64,000 nucleotides of DNA from Hordeum vulgare subsp. vulgare (GCF_904849725.1 NC_058518.1:324096581-324160580), one strand, 5' to 3'. Numbered from the stretch's first letter, positions 1 to 11,889 are shown. Made by a program: numbers and translations. Notes: generated from the sequence alone by a model not told the origin.

Positions 1-26
1 TACCCTTGTCCTCGGATGTGGGTTTG
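1..26 (-). mobile_element. Internal fragment of gypsy element G, left of E1
   Basis: These bases continue the gag region of G that resumes at 9470 on the other side of E1. Bases 22-26 (gtttg) are the left TSD of E1 and are repeated exactly at 9465-9469. Confidence 0.6.
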
Positions 27-1481
27 TGATAACCCACAAGTATAGGGGATCGCAACAGTTTTCGAGGGTAGAGTATTCAACCCAAATTTATTGATTCGAC
101 ACAAGGGGAAGCCAAAGAATATTCTCAAGTATTAGCAGTTGACTTGTCAATTCAACCACACGTGAAAGATTTAGTATCTGCAGCAAAGTATCAGTAGCAG
201 AGTAGTATGATAGCAGCAGTAGCAACAGTAACCAGTAGCAAAGTATCAGTAGCAGAGTAGTATGACAGCACTAGCAGCAAAGTAACAACAGTAGCAACAG
301 AGTAACAGTAGCAGCAGTGACAGCAGTAGCGGCAAAGTAACGTAGCAAGGACCAGTAGTAAAAGACTCGTAGGCATTGGATCAGTGATGGACGATTATGC
401 CGGATGTTATTCATCATGCAACAGTTATAACACGGAGAGATATGTAACTAGCTCCAGTTCATCAATGTAATGTAGGCATGTATTCCGTATGTAGTCATAC
501 GTGCTTAGGGAAAAGAACTTGCATGACATCTATTGTCCATCCCTCCCGTGGAAGCGGGGTCCTAATGGAAACTATGTGATATTAAGGTTCTCCTTTTAAT
601 AAAGAACCGGACCAACGCATTAACACTTAGTGAATACATGAACTCCTCATACTATGCTCATCTCCGGGAGTGGTTCCGGCTATTGTCACTCCGGGGTTGC
701 CGGGTCATAGCACATAGTAGGTGACTACAACTTGCAAGATAGGATCAAGAACACACATATATTGGCGACAACATAATAGGTTCAGATCTGAAATAATGGA
801 ACTCGGGCCCTAGTGACAAGCATTAAGCATCGCAAAGTAGTAGCAACATCAATCTCAGAACATAGTGGATACTAGGGATCAATCCCCATCAAAACTAACT
901 CAATTACATGATAGATCTCATCCAACCCATCACCGTCCAGTAAGCCTACGATGAGATTACTCACGAACGGTGAAGAGCATCATGGAATTGGCAATGATGG
1001 AAGGTTGGTGATGACGATGGCGACGATCTCCCCGCTCTGGAGCCGAGAACAGACTCCGGATCTGCCCTCCACACGAAGAACAGGAGGTGGCGGCGCCTCC
1101 GTATCGTAAAACGCGATGAATTCTTCTCCCTGATTTTTTTTCCGGATGAAAGGGACTAAATAGAGCTGAGATTGGAGGCGGTGGAGCTTCATGGACCCCA
1201 CAAGCCTGCCAGGCGCGGCCAGGGGGCCCACGCCTGGTGGGCTTGTGGGCTCTCAGCTCCACCCCTCCGGTTGATTCTTGCGCCAGTATTTTTTATATAT
1301 TCCACAAAACATCCCCGTAAATTTCCAGGTCATTCCGAGAACTTTTATTTCTACGCAAAAACAACACCATGGCAATTCTGCTGAGAACAGCTTGAGTCCG
1401 GGTTAGTTCCATTCAAATCATGCAAATTAGAGTCCAAAACAAGGGCGAGTTTGGAAAATTAGATACGACGGAGACGTATCA
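27..1481 (-). repeat. E1 3' LTR
   Basis: This 1455-bp LTR pairs with 8032-9464. On the plus strand it starts tgataacccacaag and ends gacgtatca. A stretch rich in agcagtagcaac units at about 190-345 is longer here than in the partner LTR and produces spurious Leu/Cys-rich reading frames. On the minus strand the U3 end is at 1481 and abuts the PPT. Confidence 0.9.
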
Positions 1482-1497
1482 AGTCCCCCAAGCTTAA
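1482..1497 (-). promoter_or_regulatory. E1 polypurine tract
   Basis: On the minus strand the sequence ttaagcttgggggact lies directly before the LTR start TGATACGTCTCC. This is the expected position and composition of a plus-strand primer PPT. Confidence 0.8.
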
Positions 1498-3395
1498 AAC
1501 CTTGCTTGTCCTCAAGCAATTCAGTTGACAAATGAAAGAGACAAAAGAAAAACTTTTACGAACTCTGTTTGATCTTGTTGTTGTAACTATGTATAACTCA
1601 TATCCAGAATTTCAGCAAGATCACAAGCTAACCAAGCAAATGACATCTAGGTCTCACGGTAAACTCATATCAATGACATAATCAACTAGCAAGCAATAAT
1701 AATAAGTCCCAAACGTCAACAGTTCAATCAAAACAACCATGAAGCAGTACAAACAGATGGTATCTCGCTAGCTCTTTCTGAGACCGCAAAACATAAATGC
1801 AGAGCACCTTCAAAGACCAAGGGCTGACTAAACATTGTAATTCATGGCAAAGAAGATCCAGTTACAGTCATACTCAATCACAGTTAAAAGCAAAGCATAA
1901 AAATGACAGAGCTGCTCTCTAATTGGTGCTTTTATAAGAAGAGGATGACTCAACAGGAATATAAATAGACAGGCCCTTCGCAGTGGGAAGCATTGATTTG
2001 CAGAGGTGCCAGAGCTCAGGCTTTGAAAACAGAGATAATAATTTTGGGTGGCACACTTTCATTGTCAACGCAATGACCAAGAGTTCTCGCCATCTTCCAC
2101 ACTACACATGCTATAGGCGGTTCCCAAAGAGAAAAGTAAAGTTTTGACTCCCCCACCACCGATCAATCACACTCCACGACTAGTCGAATACTCGGGTACC
2201 GTCCATACCAACATCAATCCAAGGGGAGTTTTGTTTGCAATTATCTTTTCGATTTGAGCAAGGAACTGGGCATTCCAATTACCGACCCCTTTCTCGTGAA
2301 TGATATCGAATAAACACATATCGAGGATAACACGCCTAGCATGGAAGATACTGATAGCCCCTTGTCACCCACATGAGCGGTTCGGGCATGCAAAACAGAT
2401 TATTTCTTGAAGGTTTAGAGAGTGGCACATGCAAATTTACTTGGAACGGCAGGTAGATACCGCATATAGGTAGGTATGGTGGACTCATATGGAACAACTT
2501 TGGGTTTATGGAAGTGGATGCACAAGCAGTATTCCCGCTTAGTACAAGTGAAGGCCAGCAAAAGACTGGGAAGCGACCAACTAGAGAGCGACAACAGTCA
2601 TCAAAACGCATTGAGATTAACTAACATTGAGTGCAAGCATGAGTAGGACATAAATCACCATGAACATGAATATCATAGAGGCTATGTTGATTTTGTTTCA
2701 ACTACATGCGTGAACATGCGCCAAGTCAAGCCACTTGAATCATTCAAAGGAGGATACCATCCTATCATACTACATCATAGTCATCTCAAAATTCATGTTG
2801 GCATACAAGACAAACCATTATAAGCTCCTAGCTAATTAAGCATGGCATCAGAAACTATGATCTCTAACTTGTTATTGCAAACATGTTTCTCTCACAACAA
2901 AGCTGAACTAGAAACGATGAGCTAGTCATATTTACAAAAACAAAATAGATCGAGTTCATACCAGCTTTTCCAGGCTCAGTCACTTCATCATATATCGCCA
3001 TTATTTCCTTTCACTTGCACGACCGAATGATGTGAACAATAATAAGTGTTCTCGTGCATTGGACTAAGCTGGAATCTGCAAGCAAACACAAAGGAGAATA
3101 CAAAGTAATACAGCTCTTTGACATATAAACAGATATGCATGCAAGAGCCACTAAACATTGTAACCATGGTCTTCTACCTTGACCCAAAGAAAAAGAAAAC
3201 TAATTACACGGGAAAGCTCCCAACAAGCAAAAGAAGAACAGAAAATCTTTTTGGGGTTTTCTCGAACTAGACAATCACACGAAAACAAAATGAGAGAAAG
3301 AAATAAACTAGCATGGCTGATACAGTGGCAAAGTGTGAACACCGACTATCAAAGTGAAAGTGTAAGCAAGAATATAAAGTCGGTGAGAAACACGT
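1498..3395. other. E1 non-coding block between two PPT-like sites
   Basis: About 1.9 kb without a credible reading frame on either strand. It aligns by eye with 13802-15700 in E2 and 26183-28075 in E3, so it is a conserved structural part of this element group. No promoter or RNA gene was recognised in it. Confidence 0.7.
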
Positions 3396-3410
3396 ACTCC
3401 CCCAAGCTTA
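3396..3410 (-). promoter_or_regulatory. Internal PPT-like copy in E1
   Basis: The 15-mer actcccccaagctta is nearly the same as the PPT at 1482 but lies 1.9 kb inside the element, 20 bp past the end of the ORF-1-like frame. The same 15-mer occurs at the same place in E2 (15701) and E3 (28076). It may be a second plus-strand primer or a relic of an earlier 3' end. Confidence 0.6.
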
Positions 3411-3430
3411 GGATTTTGGCCTAAGTTGGT

Positions 3431-4446
3431 CTACTCCCATGGATGGTCCGGGCGATACCCAAAATCATAATGGGGGTTGTACGGGAGCGCTGCAGCCACT
3501 GCCTGAATAGCTGCCTCACGGAAACAAGCAGCCTTTGCCTCCCTCTCATACTCCTCTGCCTCTCCTGTGGTTATGTAATATCTCCGTTTTACCTGAAAGT
3601 CAAAGAAGGCAGGAGAAGGAAGTGTAATATGGAAAACACACTGCTGGTCAAATATTAAACGGTATAGGAGGGATTCATCATCCCTCTCGAGGAACTGATA
3701 GCATGTCAAAGCGGCGAGATCAAGGAAAGTTGTATGGAGCGGGGGATCTCGGATGGGTACTCCAAGAAAATTAGCTATGCGAGTGGCATAGATCCCACCA
3801 AAGAAATCTCCTTCATTAGCATTATTACTTAGCCTCCTTGCTATTATAGCTCCCATGTTGAAACTTCTATCACCCGTTACTGCGCTCTTAAGAATACTAA
3901 GGTCGGGTGCGCAGAGGTGACAATGCTCAATATTGCCATTAATGCATCTACCTATGAAGAGGGCAAAGTAATGCAAGGCAGGAAAATGAATGCTCCCCAT
4001 GGTAGCCTGTGTAATATCACTAGTTTCTCCGACAGTTATACCAGAGAAAAAATCTCTAACCGAAGATTTAGGAGGATCATTGAGACTACCCCAAATAGGT
4101 ATCTTGCAAATTCTATTGAAATCCTCTAAATCCATGGTATACGATTTGTCATAGAGAACAAACAGTACATATGTATCAGGACCAGCTGAAAATTTGAATC
4201 TACGAACAAAAGAGGCAGTGAGAGTAACATAATGTTCACATTTATCGGAGATGAATTCTTCGAGTCCGACGTTGTGAACAAGTGTATCAAACTCGTCTTT
4301 GAAACCTGCCTCAATCATGAATTCATCAGAAGGCCATTCACATGGTTGTACCTGTGCGTTCCTTGGTTGGTAAGGATCGGGCTCCCAAATCGCGAGACGG
4401 GACCTCTCTTCCTTGAGGAACCACCATGATAGTTTCTCCTGAACAT
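3431..4446 (-). pseudogene. E1 ATHILA ORF-1-like protein in env position
   Basis: A roughly 340-residue frame lies between protease and the 3' end, where env sits in retrovirus-like elements. Residue patterns shared with its copies in E2 and E3 include EWPSDEF near the N-terminus, SIHFPALHYFALFIGR in the middle, GGIYATRIANFLGVPIR and FLERDDESLLYRLIF. The pattern resembles the plant ATHILA ORF-1 family, whose function is not known. The ancestral ATG is at 4446 (MFRR, conserved in E3). In E1 a small frameshift follows it within a few dozen codons, after which the main frame stays open to the stop at 3431. I see no signal peptide or clear transmembrane segment, so calling it an envelope protein would be unsupported. 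Family assignment is tentative. Confidence 0.55.
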
Positions 4447-4455
4447 CTCCCTTTT

Positions 4456-4674
4456 CTGAAATTTTCAGTGACTCAAAGGAAAAGTGAACAAGGCTCAACT
4501 AAACTCGTAGCAACTACTCCCTCAAGTGCCTAGAAGCCATCACGCATCAAAACTACTTGGGACCAGCTAAAATTAGCATGCGAAGCTCAAGAACAGGGTC
4601 ACCAAGGCAGCAAAAATACGCGACTATAAGGCACTAGAGCAAAAACTAATTGGACCAATGGAGGAGTCACTTAC
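4456..4674 (-). other. Predicted 219-bp intron upstream of E1 ORF-1-like frame
   Basis: On the minus strand a consensus donor (ccttg|gtaagt) ends an exon at 4675, and an acceptor (aatttcag|aaaag) begins the next exon at 4455, 9 bp before the ATG at 4446. The same donor and acceptor context is present in E2 (16825-17055). In E3 both sites are also recognisable although E5 was inserted there. This is inference from splice consensus only; no transcript is available. Confidence 0.4.
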
Positions 4675-4812
4675 CAAGGAGCAATTTCACCAAAACAGTT
4701 TGGTTAATGGTGCTTTGCACAAGGATGTCGAAAATCCCAGCAAGAAGAGCAAGAACATGGGTTTGAGCTGCGAAACAATTTTTGCTAGAGGTAGGAGAAG
4801 CAGATGGGAGCT

Positions 4813-5050
4813 AGAATGAGTGGAGGGGGTGCACGTGGGCCCCACAAGCCTGGTAGGTGCGGCCAGGGGGGTGCCCGCGCCTCCAGGGCTTGTGGCCCAC
4901 TGGTGCAGCCCCCTCACTAGCTCTCCGTCTCAGTATTTTTCAAAAATTCCAGAAAAAATCATACTTGATTTTCACGGCATTCGGAGAACTTTTATTTTCA
5001 GGGTACTTTTCTACGGGACGCTAAAAGCAGAAAACACGGAAAACTAAACT
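4813..5050 (-). repeat. LTR-like segment embedded inside E1
   Basis: This stretch resembles the middle of the element's own LTR (compare 9155-9345). Shared landmarks in the same order are gggccccacaagcctg, a gcggccaggggg-type GC-rich block, gggcttgtgg, cagtatttttcaaaaattcc and ggagaacttttatttt. It lies between the protease and the ORF-1-like frame, and the same segment is present in E2 and E3. In the LTR this part lies just upstream of the TATA-like site. Here I see no clear TATA box. It may be a captured LTR piece acting as an internal promoter, or a relic of recombination. Confidence 0.55.
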
Positions 5051-5225
5051 AAATCCAACATTTTCATTCTAAGCAACCGAAGGTGAAAGCTTGGAACACA
5101 GGTTTGTGACTCCTCGATTCATACATCTCATGGTCATCGAAAGAAATCCGTCAATGAGGTTGATCAAGTCTCCTTGACAAACTTTTTCGAATCGCAAAAG
5201 AAAACGGAGAATTTTCGAATAGTCA

Positions 5226-7952
5226 CTAGGTTACCTCAATGGGGATGTGGATATCCCCAACAAGCAAATCATACTTCATCTTAACACTAGGTATAGGGCA
5301 TTCGAAGCTCCCAATAAGAATCGATGAAGTTTTTTCGATAGCATTGATGCAATGTACTCGATATTGTTTCTTCGGAAAGTGCACCGTATGCTCATTACCA
5401 TTGACATGGAAAGTGACATTGCCTTTGTTGCAGTCTATAACAGCCCCTGCAGTGTTTAAAAAGGGTCTTCCAAGGATGATCACCATGGCATCATCCTCGG
5501 GAATATCCAGCATAACAAAGTCTGTTAAGATAGTGACGTTGGCAACCACAACAGGCACATCCTCGCAAATGCCGATAGGGAAAGCAGTTGATTTGTCGGC
5601 CATTTGCAGAGAGATTTCAGTGGGTGTCAACTTATCCAGTTCAATTCTACGATAAAGAGAGAGAGGCATAACACTAACACCGGCTCCAAGGTCGCATAAA
5701 GCAGTTCTAACGTAGTTTCCTTTAATGGAGCAAGGTATAGTGGGCACTCCGGGATCACCTAGTTTCTTAGGAGTTCCACCCTTGAAGGTATAATTAGCAA
5801 GCATGGTGGAAATCTCAACCTCATATATCCTTCTCTTATTAGTCACAATATCCTTCATGTACTAAGCATACAGAGACATTTTGAGCATATCTGTCAAACG
5901 CATTTGCAGAAAGACAGGTCTAATCATTTCAACAAATCGCTCAAAATCCTCATCATCCTTTTTCTTGGATGGTTTGGGAGGAAAGGGCATGGATTTCTGA
6001 ACCCATGGTTCCCTTTCTTTACCATGCTTCCTAGCAGCAAAGTCATTCTTATCGTATCTCTTATTTTTAGGCTGTGGATTATCAAGATCAACTGGTTCAA
6101 CCTCCACATCCTTATCATTGCTAGGTTGAGCATCAACATGAACATCACTATCGATATCATCATTAGGCTCATGTTCATCACCAGATTGTGTTTCGGCATG
6201 AGAGACAAAGACATCATTAGGATTCTCAGGTGTAGCAACATCAGGGTTGCTAGCGTGCAAGTTCCTATCATCTTTCTTCTTCTTACTAGGATGACTAGGT
6301 GCATCAGCGCTAACTCCTTGAGAATCTTGTTCAATTCTCTTAGGATGACCCGCAGGATACGAAGGTTCCTGGGTCATTCTACCGCCTCTAGGGACGACTT
6401 TGACAGAATTGTCATTCAACTCATTGAGCAAGTCATTCTGAGCCTTAAGTACTTGTTCTACTTGGCTAGTAACCATAGAGGCATGTTTACTCAAGAGCTT
6501 AAGATCATTGACATTTCTGTCTACACAAGCACTTAAATGACTAAGCATACAAGCACTATGTTCCAATTGTCTGCTTACATAATCATTGAGACTTTGTTGT
6601 TTGGCAACAAAGTTATCAAATTCATCCAGGCATAAGCTAGAAGGTTTATCAAAAGGAATATCGCTCTCATTGAATCTACGAAGAGAATTTACTTCTACTA
6701 CCAGTATCGGGTTATCAAGACCATAGATCTCTTTGATAGGTGGTAGATTTTTTACGTCTTCAGATTTAATGCATGTCTCTTTCATAGATTTCTTAGCTTC
6801 TTGCATATCTTCAGGACTGAGGAATAGAATACCTCTTTTCTTCGGAGTTGGCTTAGGAGGTGGTTCGTGAATAGTCCAAGCATTATCATTGCACAAGATA
6901 TTATTCAATAGAATCTCAGCTTGTTCTACAGTTCGTTCCCTCAAAACACAACCAACACAACTATCTAGATGGTCTCTAGAAGCATTGGTAAGTCCATTAT
7001 AGAATATATCAAGTATTTCATTCTTCTCAAGAGGTTGATCAGGCAAAGCATTCAGCATATGGACGAGCCTCCCCCAAGCTTGTGGGAGACTATCTTCTTC
7101 AACTTGTGCAAAGTTGTATATTTCCTGGAAGGCAGCTTGCTTCTTATGGGCAGGGACATATTTCTCAGAGAAGTAGTAGATCATATCCTGGGGGCTAAAC
7201 ACACAACTAGGAGCAAGAAAAGTGAACCAAGTCTTAGCATCATCCTTTAGTGAGAAAGGAAACAGCTTAAGGATATAGTAGTGGTGGATCTTTTCCTCAC
7301 TCGTGAATAGGGTGTCTATATCGTGCAGTTTGGTAAGATGTGCTACAACCGTTTCAGACTCATAACCGTGAAAAGGATCAGATTCAACCAGAGTGATTAA
7401 CTCAGGGTCGACAGAGAATTAATAATCCTTATGGGTCACAAAGATAGGCGAAGTGGTAAACTTTGGGTCGTATTTCATCCTAGCGTTCAAAGATTTTTCT
7501 TTCCACTTGCGTAGTAATTTCTCAACATCATACCTATCCTTACAAGCAAGAAAGTCCTCAGCTATCTCTCCCTCCATAACATAACCCTCAGGCATATCAC
7601 GCAATTCATATCTAGGAGAGCTAGTTCTAACAGGCAAAATAGCAGGTTCTACTTCAATAATCTCAACAGTTTCAGAAGTATCAGCACATCCAACAACAAC
7701 TCTAGCAATTTGTGCATCAAGGAATGCACCTAGTGGAAAAGCAGTATCAAGCATAGCATCATCATAAGCATCATGGGCAGCAGAAGTAGCATCATCAAGC
7801 ACAGGCGACATATCAAAATTTCTAGCAGGAGGTGGTGTCACAAACTTACTCATAAGTGAAGGTGAATAAAGTGCAGAGCTAGATGGTAGTTCCTTACCTG
7901 TCCTCGTAGTTGAGGGCAAGACTTTAGTTTTTGGATCTCTCGGATTCCTCAT
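5226..7952 (-). pseudogene. E1 gag-protease polyprotein with two nonsense codons
   Basis: A single frame of 909 codons runs from the ATG at 7952 to the stop at 5226, broken only by TAA at 7419-7421 (GAA in the copies) and TAG at 5862-5864 (AAG in the copies). The N-terminal part is acidic and variable. The middle carries the retrotransposon gag-type segment, with QAWGRLVHMLNALPDQPLEK shortly after the SPQDM motif. A hydrophilic linker rich in Asp, Glu and Lys follows. The C-terminal 210 residues are a retropepsin: catalytic motif CDLGAGVSVMP and the second conserved motif IILGRPFLNTAGA. No zinc knuckle is evident. Both active-site motifs are intact. Gag would form the particle and protease would cleave it. 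The frame stops before any reverse transcriptase. Confidence 0.85.
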
Positions 7953-8002
7953 AGTGACCAGCAGACGTAAATCCCAAGTGACTCAGAAAATATAGCTATG
8001 CC

Positions 8003-8020
8003 TCCCCGGCAACGGCGCCA
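8003..8020 (-). promoter_or_regulatory. E1 primer-binding site, tRNA-Asp
   Basis: The plus strand reads tccccggcaacggcgcca, an 18/18 match to the 3' end of plant tRNA-Asp(GUC), so the minus strand is complementary to the tRNA. An 11-nt spacer separates it from the LTR at 8032. A tRNA-Asp primer is characteristic of Athila-type elements. Confidence 0.9.
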
Positions 8021-8031
8021 GAAAATAGTCT

Positions 8032-9464
8032 TGATAACCCACAAGTATAGGGGATCGCAACAGTTTTTGAGGGTAGAGTATTCAACCCAAATTTATTGAT
8101 TCGACACAAGGGGAAGCCAAAGAATATTCTCAAGTATTAGCAGTTGAGTTGTCAATTCAACCACACCGGAAAGATTTACTATCTACAGCAAAGTATCAGT
8201 AGCAGAGTAGTATGATAGCAGCAGTAGCAACAGTAACCAGTAGCAACAAAGTGACAGCAGTAGCAGCAAAGTAACAGCAGTAGCAACAGAGTAACAGTAG
8301 CAGCAGTGACAGCAGTAGCAGCAAAGTAACATAGCAAGGACCAGTAGTAAAAGACTCGTAGGCATTGGATCGGTGATGGATGACTATGCCGGATGTTACT
8401 CATCATGCAACAGTTCTAACACGGAGAGATATGTAACTAGATCCAGTTCATCAATGTAATGTAGGCATGTATTCCGTATGTAGTCATACGTGCTTAGGGA
8501 AAAGAACTTGCATGACATCTATTGCCCATCCCTCCCAGCGGGGTCCTAATGGAAACTACGGATATTAAGGTTCTCCTTTTAATTAAGTACCGGACCAACG
8601 CATTAACACTTAGTGAATACATGAACTCCTCATAATATGGTCATCTCCGAGAGTGGTTCCGGCTATTGTCATTCCGGGGTTTCCGGGTCATAACACATAG
8701 TAGGTGACTACAACTTGCAAGATAGGATCAAGAGCACACATATATTGGCGACAACCAAATAGGTTCAGATCTGAAATCATGGCAATCGGGCCCTAGTGAC
8801 AAGCATTAAGCATGGCAAAGTAGTAGCAACATCAATCTCAAAACATAGTGGATACTAGGGATCAATCCCCGTCAAAACTAACTCGATTACATGATAGATC
8901 TCATCCAACCCATCACCGTCCAGCAAGCCTATGATGAGATTACTCACGAACGGTGAAGAGCATCATGGAATTGGCGATGAAGGAAGGTTGGTGATGACGA
9001 TGGCGACGATCTCCCCTCTCCGGAGCCCAGAACGGACTCCAGATCTGCCTCTAGAAGAAGAACAGGAGGTGGCGGCGCGTCCGTATCGTAAAACCTGATG
9101 AACTCTTCTCCCTGATTTTTTTTCCGGACGAAAGGGACTAAATAGTGCAGAGATTGGAGGCGGTGGAGCTTCGTGGGGCCCACAAGCCTGCCATGGCCAG
9201 GGGGGCCCGCGCCTGGTGGGCTTGTGGGCTCTCAGCTCCACCCCTCCGGTTGATTCTTGCGCCAGTATTTTTTATAGGTTCCACAAAAAATCCCTGTAAA
9301 TTTCCAGGTCATTCCGAGAACTTTTATTTCTGCACAAAAACAACACCATGGCAATTCTGCTGAGAACAACATTAGTCCGGGTTAGTTGCATCCAAATCAT
9401 GCAAATTAGAGTCCAAAACAAGGGCAAAAAAGTTTGGAAAAGTAGATACGACGGAGACGTATCA
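8032..9464 (-). repeat. E1 5' LTR
   Basis: This 1433-bp LTR runs tgataaccc to gacgtatca and pairs with 27-1481. It is followed by the TSD gtttg at 9465-9469. The TATA-like site near 9136-9150 is weak (actaaatag on the plus strand). The difference in length from the partner LTR is mainly in the agcagtagcaac-rich stretch at about 8210-8330. Confidence 0.9.
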
Positions 9465-9469
9465 GTTTG

Positions 9470-11889
9470 CTTGCCTATTTAATCCCCCAACAGTTACAGT
9501 TGGTGTGGGTAGCGGGCTTGTTTGAGGTGTCGTGGATCTGGCACGGCTTGTCTAGTAATTTTACAGTGTGGTTCCCTTTAGATGGTTTCCTCCGTGGTCG
9601 AGACCTTGAGTTGCTGAATCTGGTGTTAACTGGCGTGTCTTCGCCCTCACCGTTGTTGTGTCATCGCTCGTTCTTATTGCTCCTTGGCTTCCCATTGTCA
9701 TCCCAAACTTTAGATGTGTCAGGGTTTCCGGGAGGTTTGTTTCGTCGAGCGAGTCAGTTGTCCTCGACCATGCAAAAGCGGGTCATAAGAAGGGTAAGGG
9801 TTGACATTGTTCTCGGCTTGTGTTGCCGAGCTAGCGACCTAGCCTTTTGTCCTAGATATTGTCCCTGAAGGAGGCTAGCGCCTCAGTGTTCGAATAGTCA
9901 ATGATTTGGTTTTTGTTGGCCAAGAATCGGTTCAAGAATTGTCAAGATGACTCACTGGCTTGTTGGACAATGTGTCTCAACTCATCGGCATCCGGGGTCG
10001 GACATAGGTGCCTCGAAAGTTAGCTCTAAAAGCATCTTGGAGCTCTTCCCAACTCCCAATGGAGTTTTTAGGGAGGCTATTCAGCCAATGTCGTGCTAGC
10101 CCTTCAGCTTCAATGGTAAGTATTTTATGGCATGGAGGTCATCTCCTCGGGCCATATGAATGTGGAGAAGAAATTCATCAATCCACATGATCGAGTATGT
10201 TGTCATGTTGTATTGTTCTATATTTACGACTTTAAACCCTTCGAGGAACTGATGTTGCATAACCTCGTCTGTAAAATGCATTGGGTGAGCGGTGCCCTTG
10301 ACCCGAGCTACGTCATGCTGGAGGTCGGATGGAATCCTGACCCGGTGTTGTCCCTGAACTCTATCATTCTGGTTGAGCCACACTTGGTACTCGTTCCATC
10401 TAGCGGGGGCATGCCCTGTGGATCCATAGATGGATCTTGTCCGACCTTCTCTTGCATTCAAGTTGTGTCGCATGTTGAATGGGTCTCCGGGATGTGCTGG
10501 CTCTTTCCTTCTTCTATGCGGGGGGGGGGGGGGGGGGGGGGGGTCGGGTTCGTCTTTCAGCTTCTCCAGCCGTCCTATCCCATCCTCGAGGGGGCGGTCC
10601 AGATGGTCGCCCTGAGTGTGTCTAGGGGTGCGGGATCAAAGGTCTTGTCATCAAATTGTGGTAATAAACGGTGGCGTGGGTAACTTTTGTTTGTACCTGC
10701 CGTTCATAGTGGTACCCTTCTTTCGCAGCTAGGACTTGCATCCATCTATCGTCAAGGGTCTCTTGTTCGCCTTTGATTTTCTTTTGTTTCATCTTGAGGC
10801 TTCGGGCGGTGGCTATGAGTTGCCACTTGAACTTTTCTTGATCTAGCAGGTCTTTGGGGATGATGAAATCCTCGTCTACGACACAATCCTCCTCTTCGGA
10901 ACTAGGGAGGTAGTTGTTGTTTTTGAATCGTCGAGGTCCTCGGGGTTTTCCAGATTCCTATGCCCTCCAAATCATCGACCTGTTGTTTAGGAGCAGCAGG
11001 GTCAATGGAGTTTTCTGGGTTGTTCGATGTAGCATTTTCTACGGTTCCCATATTGCTTTCACTTCCCTTGTGCCCCTTGGGTTTTTTGTGCGGACGCTGG
11101 CACTTGGGTAGTTTGCTGCCACTATTTTTTTCTTGGGGTGTCATCACCACTCTCCCCTTTGGCAGAATCATCCTTATCACTAGGGGTGTCCACTATATAC
11201 ACAACATAGGTGGAGGTGGTTTTCCATCATCCAGTTATGGGAGGAGTAGTTGCATTGACATCCGCATCTACCTCTTCGACCTCATCCAAGGAGAAGTCCA
11301 ACATATCGGTTAAATCTTCGATACTGGCTATCAAGTTGGTTGTAGGTGGGAAGAAAAATTCCCTCTGACCTACCTCGAGGCCGATCTGAGCATAGGTTGA
11401 TGTTGGGTCATCCGTAATTTCCATAGTTTGGATCCGAGCCAGCATCTAATTTGATAGCGAGAGGTCGGCCAGACTAGTCTTCATGGTTTTGGCAGAGTTG
11501 ATACCCAGCGCGTCGGCACACGGAGTGTACTTGGTCAGGGTTGACCCCTGATCCTTGAATGCCATGAGAGGATCTACGCTCGAGGTCAGACCCAAAGTGG
11601 GTGCTGCCCCAGACACGAGGTCGAGCAGGAGTCCCCAAGCCAAGGCTTCGGGTTTTCCACACTCATTGGATGAAGTTGAGAGCCTTGTGAGCACCAGATC
11701 AGCATGGGCATCAATGATGTATTCTAGGTCGCCGAACTTGATTCCCTGCCCTCGGGCAAACGTGATGATGTGGTCGAGGTGACCAGCCGCCTCGACATGT
11801 GGAACAATGCTGCCAAAAGCGGAGAACTGGATAGGGACGAAGATGTCCCTGGTGCTGATGCTATCGTTGGTGAGCAAACGAGGCATCAA
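9470..11889 (-). pseudogene. Decayed gag region of gypsy element G
   Basis: Broken frames on the minus strand form a gag of a second gypsy lineage, different from the Athila-type group. Recognisable parts, in protein order, are a first exon-like frame at 11446-11889, a charged linker, the gag core at 10096-10473 (FTDEVMQHQFLEGFK then MARGDDLHAIKYLPLKLKG), and a C-terminal motif CQIHDTSNKPATHTNCNCW at about 9483-9550. Several stops and frameshifts are spread through it and a 24-base G run interrupts the linker. The gag continues left of E1 into bases 1-21. Protease and pol of G would be beyond the left edge. Confidence 0.75.
10520..10543 (+). repeat. 24-base poly-G run
   Basis: Twenty-four consecutive G bases lie within the decayed gag of G. 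On the minus strand this is poly-C and would read as polyproline. It may have grown by slippage, and it is also a place where sequencing length errors are likely. Confidence 0.95.

Larger units (their letters stand above)
27..9464 (-). mobile_element. E1: complete non-autonomous Athila-type LTR retrotransposon
   Basis: This 9438-bp minus-strand element has two closely similar LTRs (27-1481 and 8032-9464), each starting TG and ending CA, a perfect 5-bp TSD (gtttg), a tRNA-Asp PBS beside the right LTR and a PPT beside the left LTR. The internal 6.55 kb encodes gag-protease and one ATHILA ORF-1-like frame. No RT, RNase H or integrase motif is seen on either strand. The tRNA-Asp primer is typical of the Athila lineage of Ty3/gypsy. 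It may belong with Triticeae families such as Sabrina, but that name is from memory and not verified. It is inserted in the gag of element G. Confidence 0.9.

Noticed and set aside
181..376. Leu/Cys/Tyr-rich reading frames in the LTRs (also at about 8180-8400, 12310-12620, 20560-20890, 24730-25160 and 41300-41700)
   Set aside because: They are translations of agcagtagcaac-type low-complexity stretches in LTRs, have no conserved start and differ in length between paired LTRs.
3431..4446. Calling the ORF-1-like frame a true envelope gene
   Set aside because: Position fits, but there is no signal peptide, fusion peptide or membrane anchor; the family's function is unknown.
5904..6536. Plus-strand frame opposite gag-protease (and its equivalents at 18248-18832 and 17619-18035)
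   Set aside because: Mirror of the coding strand; recurs only because the minus-strand sequence is conserved.
8003..8020. Possible tRNA-Asp gene
   Set aside because: Only the last 18 nt of the tRNA are present, at the position of a PBS; there is no cloverleaf upstream.
9467..9868. Plus-strand frame of 133 residues beside E1
   Set aside because: Opposite strand to the G gag C-terminal region, which contains recognisable gag motifs.
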